NCBI RefSeq assembly: GCF_012927085.1
Contig: NZ_JABBFX010000002.1
Span: forward strand, 434,001 to 498,000
Length of the DNA stretch: 64,000 nucleotides
Source: Ramlibacter agri
GTDB taxonomy: Bacteria > Pseudomonadota > Gammaproteobacteria > Burkholderiales > Burkholderiaceae_C
Direction: 5' to 3'
The position numbers and the translations under genes were made by a program. Shown here one piece after another: positions 44,473 to 53,506 of this stretch. Position 1 is the stretch's first letter, and every line of letters starts with the position of its first letter. A model generated the notes under the pieces. The model saw only the letters and a list, made by a program, of their open reading frames with translations, did no database searches and had not been told where the DNA came from.

Positions 44473-45966
44473 CTAGCCCTGTTCGTCCGCGCCGCGATGC
44501 GCGGCCAGCGGCTTCTCCGGCAGCCAGCGCACCGCCACCAGCGCCAGCGCGATCACGCCCACGCCGGTGCTGAACACCGCGGCGATGGCGGAGCGATACG
44601 CAGGCAGCAGGTCGGCGGACGCCGCAGCGACGTGCAGGCCCTCGCCCGCCGGCCCCGGGGCCAGTCCCGCGTTCTGCAGCAGGTTGTTGAGGATCGCGCC
44701 GGCGCCGGCGACGCCGACCAGCCCGCCCAGCGAGCGGAAGAAGGCCAGCGTGGCCGTGCCGACGCCCAGATGGCGCATCGGCAGCGCGTTCTGCACGGCG
44801 ATGGTCATGTTCGGCATCACCAGCCCCAGGCCCAGCCCCAGGAAAAAGATGGGCGGCTCCAGCACGCCGAAGCCGCGCGAGGTGGCCACGGCCCAGGCGA
44901 GCACAGCGAAAGCCAGGACGGCGATGGACAGCCCGACCACCTGCGTCGGCTTGTAGCGCCCGGTGCGCGGCAGGATCACGCGGCCGTTGACGATCGCCGC
45001 GATGACGATGCCGATCATCAGCGGCCCCGTGAGGAAGCCCGAATGCGAAGGCGTCACGCCCATCACGGTCTGGAAGAACAGCGGGAAGAACAGGGCCGAG
45101 CCCTGCATGCCCATGATCGTCAGCGCGAGCACCAGGCAGGCCACCAGGAACACGCGGTTGCCGAACAGGGCCGGCGGCAGCACGGGCTCCGGCGCGCGGT
45201 GCAGGTGCCACACCAGCACCGCCGTCAGCACGCCGCCCGCCAGCAGGCCCAGGCCCGTGGGCAGCGACCACCAGGGCCATTCGGTGCCGCCCAGGGTCAG
45301 AACCAGCAGGAAGGCCATGGTGGCGGCGGTCAGCAGGGCCGCGCCGGCGAAGTCGATCTGGCGCTCGCGCAAGGTGTTGGTGTTGTGGAGCGTGCGGGCG
45401 ATGACGTAGAAGGACAAAGCGCCCACCGGCACGTTCACCAGGAAGATCCAGTGCCACGACAGCAGGTCGGTGATGACGCCGCCCAGCACCGGCCCCAGCA
45501 CGCTGCAGACGGCGAAGATCGCGACCACGTTGCCCTGCCGGCGCCCGCGCCGTGCGGGCGGCACGAGGTCGCCGATGATGATCTGCGCCAGCGGCAGCAG
45601 CCCGCCCGCGCCCAGGCCCTGCACGGCGCGGAAGACGATCAGCTGCAGCAGCGTCTGCGCCAGCGCGCAGAGCATGGAGCCGACCAGGAACAGCGCGATC
45701 GCCGTGTAAAGCACCGGCTTGCGGCCGTACTGGTCGGACAGCTTGCCGTACAGCGGCATCACCGCGGTGGACGCCAGGATGTAGGCGGTGACGACCCAGG
45801 ACAGGTGCTGCACGCCCCCGAGCTCGCCCACGATGCGCGGCAGCGCGGTGGCGACGATGCTCTGGTCCAGCGCGGCCAGGGCCATGACGAGCATGAGGGC
45901 CCGGATGACGCGGCGGATGTCGCGGGAGGCGGCTTCGCCGGCCGCAGGTTCGGGATTGCTTGTCAT
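44473..45966 (-). CDS. MFS transporter, DHA2 (EmrB/QacA) drug-efflux family
   Basis: A 497-residue protein with 14 predicted membrane spans. Motif A-like GKLSDQYGRKPVL follows helix 2, motif C-like GPVLGGVITDLLSWHWIFLVNVPVG lies in helix 5, and an early ALDQSIVATALP is the DHA2 signature. It is a proton-driven exporter of hydrophobic compounds. The GntR gene is two bases downstream, and the palindrome at 45967-45991 touches the start codon. No membrane-fusion or outer-membrane partner is next to it. Confidence 0.93.
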   Translation of the reverse strand: MTSNPEPAAGEAASRDIRRVIRALMLVMALAALDQSIVATALPRIVGELGGVQHLSWVVTAYILASTAVMPLYGKLSDQYGRKPVLYTAIALFLVGSMLCALAQTLLQLIVFRAVQGLGAGGLLPLAQIIIGDLVPPARRGRRQGNVVAIFAVCSVLGPVLGGVITDLLSWHWIFLVNVPVGALSFYVIARTLHNTNTLRERQIDFAGAALLTAATMAFLLVLTLGGTEWPWWSLPTGLGLLAGGVLTAVLVWHLHRAPEPVLPPALFGNRVFLVACLVLALTIMGMQGSALFFPLFFQTVMGVTPSHSGFLTGPLMIGIVIAAIVNGRVILPRTGRYKPTQVVGLSIAVLAFAVLAWAVATSRGFGVLEPPIFFLGLGLGLVMPNMTIAVQNALPMRHLGVGTATLAFFRSLGGLVGVAGAGAILNNLLQNAGLAPGPAGEGLHVAAASADLLPAYRSAIAAVFSTGVGVIALALVAVRWLPEKPLAAHRGADEQG

Positions 45967-45991
45967 GTTGTCATAATTCTAAGATAACAAC
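45967..45991. promoter_or_regulatory. GntR-type operator in front of the exporter gene
   Basis: GTTGTCAT, nine bases, ATAACAAC: arms match at 7 of 8 positions. The AT-rich site abuts the exporter ATG (45966), so binding would block both transcription and translation initiation. The GntR/UTRA regulator encoded by the next gene is the expected ligand. Confidence 0.6.
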
Positions 45992-46081
45992 GGCAGGTGG
46001 GACCAAAGTCCAATGCGCCGCCGGGCAGCGCCGGGGATGATCCTGCCCAGGCGCACAGCGCGCCCGGAAGGAGTTCGTGCC

Positions 46082-46435
46082 ATGACTGTTCCCCGCGCCC
46101 TCCTGCTCGCCCTCGCCGCCCTCGCCCTCGCCGGCTGCTACTACCCGCCCGCCGGGCCGGTGATGTCGCAGTCCTACCAGTTCGACAAGCATCCCGGCGT
46201 CTACATGGAAACCTGGATGCAATACGACTACTACGGCGTCGGTTCCCCGAGCACCATCGTGATCAACCGCAGCAACATGCCCAAGTGCGCCTGGACCGAG
46301 GCCCTCGACAGCCGCCTGCTGCGTCCCGGCGAAAGCTGGAAGGTGAGCCAGGGCGGCTCGCCCGGCAACATCGGCGTGTCCAACGTCGTCGCGACCGACC
46401 CCGGCTGCGCCAACGCCAAGCGCGACTACCACTGA
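46082..46435 (+). CDS. Small putative lipoprotein
   Basis: A 117-residue exported protein. The signal ALLLALAALALAGC ends in a lipobox (LAGC) and continues with YYPPAGPVMSQSYQFDK. The mature part has two Cys (KCAW, GCAN) that could form a disulfide. It is probably anchored in the outer membrane. No family recognised. It stands alone, diverging from the exporter gene. Confidence 0.75.
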   Translation: MTVPRALLLALAALALAGCYYPPAGPVMSQSYQFDKHPGVYMETWMQYDYYGVGSPSTIVINRSNMPKCAWTEALDSRLLRPGESWKVSQGGSPGNIGVSNVVATDPGCANAKRDYH

Positions 46436-46450
46436 GGCGCCGGGCGGCGC

Positions 46451-46897
46451 TCAGAAGTCCGCGGCGAATTCGTCCGGCGGTACCAGGTTCGTCAGGGCCC
46501 GGAAGGCGCCGACCACCAGCAGCGCTTCCGCCGCGATGAACAGCGGCAGCGGCCGCAAGAACGCGAGCACGCCCGGCACGCTGGCCCAGGGGCCCTCGGC
46601 TTCGATCGGCAGCATGCCGGCGGCGCGCGCCAGCAGTCCGGAGATGACGGCCAGGCCCAGGGCGTAGGCGGCGATCCCCGCCAGCAGCAGGCGCAGCCCG
46701 CGCCGCGGGAACAGCATGCGCCGGTGCAGGCTGCTGCGCCGCGCGAAGAAAGCCACCGCCGCCAGCGACAACGCCAGCTCCGTCATCCAGCGCTGCACGC
46801 CGGCGCGCGCGACGAAGCGGTGCACGGCATCCAGCTGGTCCAGCGAAGTCAGGAAGGCCATCAGCAGCAGCGTGAGGCCGATGTACAGCCGCTTCAT
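46451..46897 (-). CDS. Small membrane protein, 148 residues
   Basis: A polytopic protein with about four hydrophobic segments (LYIGLTLLLMAFLTSL, ALSLAAVAFFA, LLLAGIAAYALGLAVIS, LPLFIAAEALLVVGAF). No family recognised. The ATG overlaps the stop of the next upstream membrane-protein gene (ATGA), so the two may form one membrane unit. It ends in an acidic PDEFAADF tail. Confidence 0.7.
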   Translation of the reverse strand: MKRLYIGLTLLLMAFLTSLDQLDAVHRFVARAGVQRWMTELALSLAAVAFFARRSSLHRRMLFPRRGLRLLLAGIAAYALGLAVISGLLARAAGMLPIEAEGPWASVPGVLAFLRPLPLFIAAEALLVVGAFRALTNLVPPDEFAADF

Positions 46898-47343
46898 CGC
46901 TGCTTCCTCCGGCGCCGCGCGATGGGCGCTTCGGCCACGGCATGCAGGTTCACGAGGACGCCCGCCATGCACACCAGCACGCCGAGCTCGCTCGCCAGCT
47001 CCGCGCCCTTCAGCGTCAGGCGCTGCGAACCGAACGCCTCGCGCAGCCAGTCCGCCAGCAGTTCGTGCGTCCAGTGCACGTGCAGCAGCAGGAACAGCAG
47101 CGTGAACAAGGCCAGCGACGCCAGCCATGGCGTCCAGCGCGAGACGCGTTCCTCGAGGCGGCCGTGCCGGTACAGCGCCGTCGAAGGCAGCACCGCGAAC
47201 AGCATGCCGATGCCGGCGAGGTCGATGCCCTGCACCGGGAAGGCGCGCGGGTCGACCCCGCCCTCCTTCAGCGCCAGCTGGAACGGGAACAGCAGGGACA
47301 GCAGGATCGCCAGTCCCAGCAGAACGGATGCCCTCTGCAGCAT
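46894..47343 (-). CDS. Small membrane protein, 149 residues
   Basis: A protein with three to four hydrophobic segments (ASVLLGLAILLSLLFPF, LAGIGMLFAVL, WLASLALFTLLFLLLHV, ELGVLVCMAGVLVNL) and a strongly basic C-terminus RRRRKQR. GGAGG seven bases before 47343 supports that start over 47361. It pairs with the following gene by a four-base overlap. Function unknown; the pair resembles uncharacterised inner-membrane partners. Confidence 0.7.
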   Translation of the reverse strand: MLQRASVLLGLAILLSLLFPFQLALKEGGVDPRAFPVQGIDLAGIGMLFAVLPSTALYRHGRLEERVSRWTPWLASLALFTLLFLLLHVHWTHELLADWLREAFGSQRLTLKGAELASELGVLVCMAGVLVNLHAVAEAPIARRRRKQR

Positions 47344-47479
47344 GTCGCGCCCTCCGCGCATCGTTTCGGTCCGTTATACCCGGCAGGGTCGCGCGCACGG
47401 AGCGCCGTGCCCGCCGCGCGGTCCCGCGCGGGCGACGAGCGTGGTTACAAGACGCTACGACGGCGCGCCGAAGCGACGC

Positions 47480-47923
47480 TCAGCCCGCCACCGGCTCGTG
47501 CGCCCAATGCATCCGGACGCGCACCGTGCGTCCCGGCGCGAGCACCGCACTGCCGGTGATGGCGTTGCGCCCCGCCTGCGCGAGGATGCGGTAGCTGCCG
47601 GCCGGCAGTTGCACGTCGGTGTTCGGGCCGGCATCCCGCAGCGTGAACACGTCCTTGCCCGAGGCATCGAAGATGTCCAGCTTCACGTCGCCAAGCTGCG
47701 CCTGCCGCCAGCCCTCGGAAAAGCGGATGCGCAGGTCGTAGCCGTCGCGGTGCCGCGCGAGGTCCAGCCACGATGCCTGCCGGCCGGTCTGGTACGCGTA
47801 GCCGTCGACGCTGCCCCGCTCGGGCGGCGGGGGCGCGTGCATGTGCGCCCACAGCAGCGTGGCCGGCACCGCGACCGGGACCGCCGCCAGCACCACCGCG
47901 AAGCGCCAGGCGGCGTGGATCAC
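47480..47923 (-). CDS. Exported hypothetical protein
   Basis: A 147-residue protein with an N-terminal hydrophobic segment (FAVVLAAVPVAVPATLLWA) that is either a signal peptide or an anchor. The rest is a beta-rich domain (LDIFDASGKDVFTL, VQLPAGSYRILAQAG) that looks like a small Ig-like or PEGA-type fold. The GTG start overlaps the stop of the upstream gene (GTGA). No family recognised. Confidence 0.65.
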   Translation of the reverse strand: MIHAAWRFAVVLAAVPVAVPATLLWAHMHAPPPPERGSVDGYAYQTGRQASWLDLARHRDGYDLRIRFSEGWRQAQLGDVKLDIFDASGKDVFTLRDAGPNTDVQLPAGSYRILAQAGRNAITGSAVLAPGRTVRVRMHWAHEPVAG

Positions 47924-48249
47924 GACAAGGTCTCCAGGCTGGCCAGCGCGCGCTCCAGCGCGTCCTGCGCCGGGCCGAACTGCCGTCGCCGCACCAGCCA
48001 ATTGGCCTGCTCCAGCCTGGCCAGCGTCTCGCCGCACAAGGGCCCGGGACGCTGCCGCAGATGGGTGCAGGCCGCCCGGATGTCGTTGATGGCGCTGTCG
48101 CGGTGGTCGCAATACAGCTCGACCCGCGCATGGCGGATCTCCGCGCGCACCTCGTCGGGCACGCTCGCCGGCAGTTGCGGCACCTCGGCGGCGACATAGG
48201 CCGTGGCGCCGATCAATGCGCCGAACAGCGAACCCAGGGGATTGGACAT
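47920..48249 (-). CDS. Hypothetical helical protein
   Basis: A 109-residue protein. It begins with a short hydrophobic or glycine-rich stretch (SLFGALIGATAYVAA), then helical repeats (AEIRHARVELYCDHRDSAINDIRAAC and LERALASLETLS). It may be tetratricopeptide-like. The gene is translationally coupled to the exported protein that follows. Function unknown. Confidence 0.65.
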   Translation of the reverse strand: MSNPLGSLFGALIGATAYVAAEVPQLPASVPDEVRAEIRHARVELYCDHRDSAINDIRAACTHLRQRPGPLCGETLARLEQANWLVRRRQFGPAQDALERALASLETLS

Positions 48250-48411
48250 GTTTCGTTTCCTTTCGGTCCGCACCAGTGTGGCCGGCACCTGTGAACCGGC
48301 GGTTGCGCCTGGAGCGCCTCGCATTGCATCGGTAACGGAACGCGCCCCGGCCCGCAACACGCCCTTCGCGGCGAGCACCGACAGTGGCTGGACGCACTCC
48401 CTAGGACCTCC

Positions 48412-48936
48412 ATGGAACATGAAAGCCACACCGTCGCCCTGTTCGCCGACATGCTGCAGCTGCAGCGTGGCCTGTCGGTGTTGCGCGAAGCCGGCTTCGA
48501 CACCCGGAACCTGTCGGTGATCGGCAAGAACCAGCACCGCGAAGCCGACGTCACCGGCCTGCTGGTCAGCGGCAGCGGCACCCGCTGCTGGGGCCGCTTC
48601 GGCCTGCTGGCGCGCAGCCGCTGGTGGCCCGATGGCGCCACCGCGCTGCTTCTCTTCCCGGGCGTCGGCCAGGTGGTGATCGTCGGGCCGCTGGTGCACG
48701 CGCTGGGCGACGTGCTCGAAGGCGCGGCCGACTCGGCGCTGGGCAGCACGCTCGCTTCGCTCGGCCTGCCGGAGGACGTGGCGCAGCACTACGACGCCGC
48801 CATCCGCGCCGGCCGCCTCGCGCTGGTCGCGCATGGCGCCGCCGGTGCGGCCGCCTCTGCCCGGCGCCTGCTGGTCGCCACCAGCGCGCTCGAAGTCCGC
48901 GCGCATGCCGCCGCGTCCCATGACGCGGCCTGGTGA
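48412..48936 (+). CDS. DUF1269-like general stress membrane protein
   Basis: A 174-residue protein. The opening TVALFADMLQLQRGLSVLREAGFDTRNLSVIGK resembles the DUF1269 / general-stress protein fold, which starts with a ferredoxin-like strand-helix pair. The middle has LLLFPGVGQVVIVGPLVHALGDVLEG, a hydrophobic glycine-rich region that could be membrane-associated. Length is typical. It is divergent from 48249. Function unknown. Confidence 0.7.
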   Translation: MEHESHTVALFADMLQLQRGLSVLREAGFDTRNLSVIGKNQHREADVTGLLVSGSGTRCWGRFGLLARSRWWPDGATALLLFPGVGQVVIVGPLVHALGDVLEGAADSALGSTLASLGLPEDVAQHYDAAIRAGRLALVAHGAAGAAASARRLLVATSALEVRAHAAASHDAAW

Positions 48937-48946
48937 AGCGATGCGC

Positions 48947-49672
48947 TCAGAGCACCTGCACCGGCACGGCGAACATGTAGCCGGTGCCGCGTTCGGTGAC
49001 GATGAAGCGCGGCTGCGCGGGATCGGCCTCGATCTTGCGGCGCAGCCGCAGGATCTGCACGTCGATCGAGCGGTCGTAGACCTCGTCGTCGTACAGGTGC
49101 GACTGCTCGATCAGCTGCCCGCGGCTCAGCACGCGCTGCGGCGAGGACAGCAGCGCCGTCAGCAGGCTGAACTCGCCGTTGGGCAAGGCCATCACCTTGC
49201 CGTCCGGGCTCTTCAGGCGGCGCAGCCGCAGGTTCAGCTCCCAACCTTCGAAGCGGTAGGCGCGCAACTTGCCCACTTCGTCGGCCAGGGTCGCGTGCAG
49301 CTTCACGCGGCGCAGCAGCGCACGGATGCGCGCCAGCAGTTCACGCAGCGAGAAAGGCTTGGTCAGGTAGTCGTCGGCGCCGAGCTCCAGGCCCATGACG
49401 CGATCCACCTCGTCGCTGCGGCCGGTGACCATCAGGATGGGAATGCTGCTGTGCCCGCGCAGCCGGTGGGCGATGGCCAGGCCGTCCTCGCCGGGCAGCT
49501 TCAGGTCCAGCAGCAGGCAATCGAACACTTCCTTCTCCATCGCCCGGTCCATCTCGGCGCCGGAGGCGACCGCCGTCACACGCAGCTCGTTCTGGCTCAG
49601 GTATTGCGCGATGACGCTGCGCAGGTCGGCATCGTCGTCGACGGCGAGCACGTGGGGAAGGACGGCGGGCAT
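48947..49672 (-). CDS. OmpR/PhoB family response regulator
   Basis: A 241-residue regulator. The receiver domain has acidic DDD in LAVDDDADLRS, the phospho-Asp in CLLLDLKLPGEDG (about residue 56), Thr in LMVTGRSD and Lys in YLTKPFSL. The winged-helix domain has SLLTALLSSPQRVLSRGQLIEQ and VYDRSIDVQILRLRRKIE. No cognate kinase is in the same orientation; the kinase at 50216-52789 has its own receiver and faces away. The start at 49672 follows an unremarkable GGAGAACACGCC leader. Confidence 0.92.
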   Translation of the reverse strand: MPAVLPHVLAVDDDADLRSVIAQYLSQNELRVTAVASGAEMDRAMEKEVFDCLLLDLKLPGEDGLAIAHRLRGHSSIPILMVTGRSDEVDRVMGLELGADDYLTKPFSLRELLARIRALLRRVKLHATLADEVGKLRAYRFEGWELNLRLRRLKSPDGKVMALPNGEFSLLTALLSSPQRVLSRGQLIEQSHLYDDEVYDRSIDVQILRLRRKIEADPAQPRFIVTERGTGYMFAVPVQVL

Positions 49673-49839
49673 GGCGTGTTCTCCGCCGCGCGGCCGCGGC
49701 GTGGGGGCCACCATAGCACCGCGCACCGGGGCCTTCAATGCGCAGCCCACCGCCGCGTTACAGCGGTAATGCGCAAGTCCGCAGCCGCGCTTGCGGCCCT
49801 CCGGCCCCTGCGGCCCAATCCAACCTGGAAGACCACGCC

Positions 49840-50229
49840 ATGAACGACGGACACCGCGCGCTCGCCATCGACATCGACGGCCCCTTCCAGCAGGTGCTGG
49901 CGGCCTGGCTGGGCGAGCGCGGCTACGAAGTGGTCTTCACCGACCTGCCTTACGTGGACGCCGGCGGCGGCCCGGTGGAGCTGGTGGTCTGCGAACTGGC
50001 CGAGCCCAAGCGCACCGGCAGCGAGACCCTGCGCCTGCTGGCCCGCGTGCACCCCGGCGCGCTGCTGGTCGCCATCTCCACCCGCTTCGTCGACGGCGAG
50101 CGGCGCGGCGCGCTCGCCCGCCAGCTCGGCGCCGACGCCGCACTGGCCAAGCCCTTCCCGCGCGCCGAGCTCTACGCGGCGCTCGAAGCCGCCAGCAGCC
50201 GGCGCGGCGTGCACGATGGCTGTACGTAG
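49840..50229 (+). CDS. Degenerate receiver-domain protein (Asp to Glu)
   Basis: A 129-residue single receiver-like domain. It follows the receiver layout: ALAIDIDGPF, VVCELAEPKRTGSETL, LLVAISTRF and AALAKPFPRAELYAALEAA. At the phospho-accepting position the usual Asp is replaced by Glu (CEL for xDL). The early acidic pair is IDID. Switch Ser/Thr and the Lys-Pro are kept. Such proteins may be constitutively active or act as scaffolds. It overlaps the kinase start by 14 bases, suggesting it works with that kinase. Confidence 0.72.
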   Translation: MNDGHRALAIDIDGPFQQVLAAWLGERGYEVVFTDLPYVDAGGGPVELVVCELAEPKRTGSETLRLLARVHPGALLVAISTRFVDGERRGALARQLGADAALAKPFPRAELYAALEAASSRRGVHDGCT

Positions 50230-52789
50230 CCCGGAGCGCCAGAACGAACTGCGGCGGCGCTGGCTGGGCGCCGCCGGCGTGCTCTTCATCGCCGCCATGC
50301 TCGCGAGCACGGCGCACGGCCTGTGGACCGACCGCCACGCCATGGAGCGCCGGGCCAGCGAGGAGATGGCCGTGCTGGCCCGCGTGCTGGCTGAACAGGC
50401 CCGGCGCTCTTTGCAGACCGTGGAGGTGATGCTGCTCGGGATCGCCGACGACGAGCGCAGCGGCGACCTGCGCGGCCTCGACGCCGCCCAATTGCAGGCC
50501 TACGTGGAGCGGCAGCGCGACGAAGTCAGCGACGTCGCCGTCGTCTTCCTCACCGATGCCGAGGGCCGCCTGCGCGCGAGCAGCGGACCGTTGCCGGCGC
50601 CACTGGACCGCATGGCCGGGCGTCCCGCCTTCCAGCAGCTGAAGGCCGGCGCGGCGACCGCTTTCGACGGCATCACCCGGCTGCCGGACCAGCAACGCTG
50701 GGTCTTGCCCATCCTGCACCGCGTGGTGGACCGCGACGGCCACTTCGTCGGCAGCGCTGGAGCGCTGATCGATGCGGGCTATTTCGAGCGCTTCTATGCC
50801 GACCTGCCGCTGGGCTTCGCCAGCGTCATCGCGCTGCGCGCGGGCGATGGCGCACTGCTCGCCCGCCATCCGCCCAGCGAAAGCGCGATGGGCCAGGCGG
50901 CCCCGGATGGCTGGCACCCGGCGCTGGCCCTGCCGCCCGGCCAGGCGCCGCGGGTGCAGCGCTTCACCGGCCTGCGCGACCAGGTGGACCGGCTCGGCAT
51001 CCTGCAGCCGGTGCCGGGCTATCCGGTGCACGTGGTGGTCACGCGCGACCTCGACAAGGTCTTCGCGCCCTGGCGCGAGGCGGCCGTGGGCAGCATCGCC
51101 CGCACGCTGCTGTTGTGCGCCGCGGCCATCGGCCTGCTGGCCGTGGTGTTGCGCCAGCTGCGCGGACTGGAGACGGGCCGCGCTTCCATCGCCCGCTCGG
51201 AACTCGCGCTGCGCGCCTCGCAGGAGCGCTATGCGCTGGCGGTGGCCGGCTCCAACGAAGGCCTGTGGGACTGGGACCTGGCGAGCGACGAGGTGTTCTT
51301 CTCCGGCCGCGCGCAGCAGGTGTGCGGCCTGGCCGCGAGCGAGCCGCTGCGGCCGCGGCGTGCGTGGCTGGAGCGCCTGCGCTACCACCCGCAGGACCGC
51401 GCGCGCGTGCGCGACACGCTGGTCGCTCACCTGCGTGGCCGCGCGCCGCAGTTCGACGTGGAGATGCGGGTGGCCGCCGCCGGCAGCGCGGGGCGCCCGG
51501 AGGAAGCCCAGGACTGGAACTGGGTGCGCCAGCGCGGCCTGCTGGTGCGCGACGAGCAGGGCCGGCCGAGGCGCATGGCCGGCTCCATCGAGGACATCAC
51601 CCCGCGCAAGCGCGCCGAGGCGCAGCGCGAGCAGCTGGAGGTGCGCCTGCGCACCGCGCAGAAGCTGGAGGCCATGGGCACGCTGGCCGGCGGCATCGCC
51701 CACGACTTCAACAACATCCTGGGCGCCATCCTGGGCTACGCGGAACTGGCGCGCGGCCACGCCCAGGCGGGCAGCGCCCTGCAGCAGCAGCTGGATGGCG
51801 TGATGGGCGCGGGGCTGCGCGCCCGCTCGCTGGTGCAGCGCATCCTGGCCTTCAGCCGCAGCGGCCTCGGCGACAAGCTGCCGGTGCACGTGGAGTCCGC
51901 GGTGGCCGAGGCGCTGGACCTGCTGGAGGGCGCGCCGCCGCCCGGCCTGCGGCTCGCGCGCGAGCTGCACGCGGACGACGCTGCCATCGTCGGCGACCCG
52001 GCGCAGGTGCACCAGGTCGTGATGAACCTCGTCACCAATGCCATCCAGGCCAGCCACGCCCCCGGCACGGTGGCCGTGCGGCTGGCGCCGCTGATGCTGG
52101 AGGCGCCGCGCCAGTGCACCAGCGGCGAGCTCGCGGCCGGCCGCTACCTGGAGCTGCTGGTGGCGGACGAAGGCGCCGGCATGGCGCCACAGGAGGTGGA
52201 GCGCATCTTCGATCCCTTCTACACGACCAAGGACGTAGGCGTGGGAACCGGCCTCGGGCTGTCGCTGGTGCATGGCATCGTGGCCGAACTGCACGGCGCC
52301 ATCGACGTGCGCAGCGAGCCCGGACGGGGCAGCAGCTTCACCGTGCTGCTGCCCTGGTCCGGCGAGACCACGCAGCGCACGGAATCCGATCCCGGCGACG
52401 CGGCGCTGCCGCGCGGCGAAGGCGAACGCATCCTGCTGGTGGACGATGAAGCCCCGCTGGTGGCGCTGGGCGAGGAGACGCTCGCGGCGCTGGGTTATGA
52501 GCCGGTCGGATTCACTTCCAGCGTCGCTGCGCTGCAGGCTCTCGAGAACGCGCCAGCTCAATTCGACGCGTTGCTCAGTGACGAGGCGATGCCGCGCCTG
52601 ACCGGGACGGAACTGGCAGCAGCCGCGCGCCGCTTGCGCCCGGACCTGCCGGTCCTCCTGATGACGGGCTATCTGGGCCCTGCGCTCGCGGCCCGCGCGC
52701 AGGCGGCCGGCGTGCAGGAGGTGCTGGCCAAGCCGCTGGTGGCGGCGGACATTGCCCGCGCGCTGGCGCGCATCCTGCCGCGCGCCTGA
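50216..52789 (+). CDS. Hybrid sensor histidine kinase with PAS and receiver domains
   Basis: An 857-residue membrane kinase. Transmembrane segments flank a periplasmic sensor (about residues 45-280; VLFIAAMLASTAHGLW and LLLCAAAIGLLAVVLRQL). A PAS domain with PAC (RAEAQREQLEV) precedes the H-box GGIAHDFNNILGAILGYAE (about 495), the ATPase domain (NLVTNAIQAS, GVGTGLGLSLVHG) and a C-terminal receiver (LLVDDEAPLV, LLSDEAMPRLTG with Asp near 788, KPL). The AHDFNN H-box is typical of hybrid kinases. Sensor ligand unknown. It is transcribed with the pseudo-receiver. Confidence 0.92.
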   Translation: MAVRSPERQNELRRRWLGAAGVLFIAAMLASTAHGLWTDRHAMERRASEEMAVLARVLAEQARRSLQTVEVMLLGIADDERSGDLRGLDAAQLQAYVERQRDEVSDVAVVFLTDAEGRLRASSGPLPAPLDRMAGRPAFQQLKAGAATAFDGITRLPDQQRWVLPILHRVVDRDGHFVGSAGALIDAGYFERFYADLPLGFASVIALRAGDGALLARHPPSESAMGQAAPDGWHPALALPPGQAPRVQRFTGLRDQVDRLGILQPVPGYPVHVVVTRDLDKVFAPWREAAVGSIARTLLLCAAAIGLLAVVLRQLRGLETGRASIARSELALRASQERYALAVAGSNEGLWDWDLASDEVFFSGRAQQVCGLAASEPLRPRRAWLERLRYHPQDRARVRDTLVAHLRGRAPQFDVEMRVAAAGSAGRPEEAQDWNWVRQRGLLVRDEQGRPRRMAGSIEDITPRKRAEAQREQLEVRLRTAQKLEAMGTLAGGIAHDFNNILGAILGYAELARGHAQAGSALQQQLDGVMGAGLRARSLVQRILAFSRSGLGDKLPVHVESAVAEALDLLEGAPPPGLRLARELHADDAAIVGDPAQVHQVVMNLVTNAIQASHAPGTVAVRLAPLMLEAPRQCTSGELAAGRYLELLVADEGAGMAPQEVERIFDPFYTTKDVGVGTGLGLSLVHGIVAELHGAIDVRSEPGRGSSFTVLLPWSGETTQRTESDPGDAALPRGEGERILLVDDEAPLVALGEETLAALGYEPVGFTSSVAALQALENAPAQFDALLSDEAMPRLTGTELAAAARRLRPDLPVLLMTGYLGPALAARAQAAGVQEVLAKPLVAADIARALARILPRA

Positions 52790-52795
52790 GCCACC

Positions 52796-53443
52796 TCAGA
52801 ACTTCCCGAACTCCAGGTAAGCCTGCTGCGGGTCGACGCCGCGCAGGATGGCGCTGCGCACCTTGTTTTCGGTGGCGATCGCTGCCTCGGCCTGCTCCAG
52901 CACCTCGGCCGCCAGCGCCTGCGGCACGCGCACCATGCCGTCGCGGTCGCCCAGCAGGTAGTCGCCCGGCGCGATGATGACGTCGCCGATGCGGATGTCG
53001 ACCTCGATCGCCCGCGGTAGCCAGTAGCCGACGATGTCGCGCGGGGTGAAGCCGCGCGACCAGGTCTGGAAGCCCATCTCGATGAGGAAGTCGACGTCGC
53101 GCACGTAGCCGTCGGCGACGCAACCCAGCACGCCCTTGTTCTTCAAGGTCTCGGCCGACAGCTCGCCCATGTGGGCGACCACGCGGTCATTGGGCTGGCA
53201 CACCCACAGGTGGCCGGGCTTCGCCTTCGACAGCAGGCCGGTCCAGGCCAGCAGCGTCTCGTGCGCGTCGGCCCGCGGGTCGACGCGGCCGTCGATGGTG
53301 AAGGCCGGGCCGGCGAGGCGCCGCTGCGGAAACAGCGGCCGCAACTCTGGCGGCAAGGTGAAATCGCGCAGGCCCATCGCGCGCATGACGTCGTGCACGA
53401 CGCCGGTGTAGCACTGGGCCAGCCGTTCGCTCGTTCGGTCCAT
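52796..53443 (-). CDS. RraA-family (4-hydroxy-4-methyl-2-oxoglutarate aldolase-like) protein
   Basis: A 215-residue RraA/HMG-aldolase family protein. The metal-binding region GCVADGYVRDVDFL has the G-x-x-D/R-D motif, and IAPGDYLLGDRDGMVRVP matches the family's GDxxxGDxDGVVVVP. Catabolic members cleave pyruvate-releasing 4-hydroxy-4-methyl-2-oxoglutarate or decarboxylate oxaloacetate; the same fold includes the RNase E inhibitor RraA. The start at 53443 lies in the divergent 63-base region before the DUF1439 gene. Confidence 0.9.
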   Translation of the reverse strand: MDRTSERLAQCYTGVVHDVMRAMGLRDFTLPPELRPLFPQRRLAGPAFTIDGRVDPRADAHETLLAWTGLLSKAKPGHLWVCQPNDRVVAHMGELSAETLKNKGVLGCVADGYVRDVDFLIEMGFQTWSRGFTPRDIVGYWLPRAIEVDIRIGDVIIAPGDYLLGDRDGMVRVPQALAAEVLEQAEAAIATENKVRSAILRGVDPQQAYLEFGKF

Positions 53444-53506
53444 GCGCCTGTGTATGCGAACGTGCAAAGCCGGGCCATCGTGGTTTTCCTTGAGACACAA
53501 TGGGCC

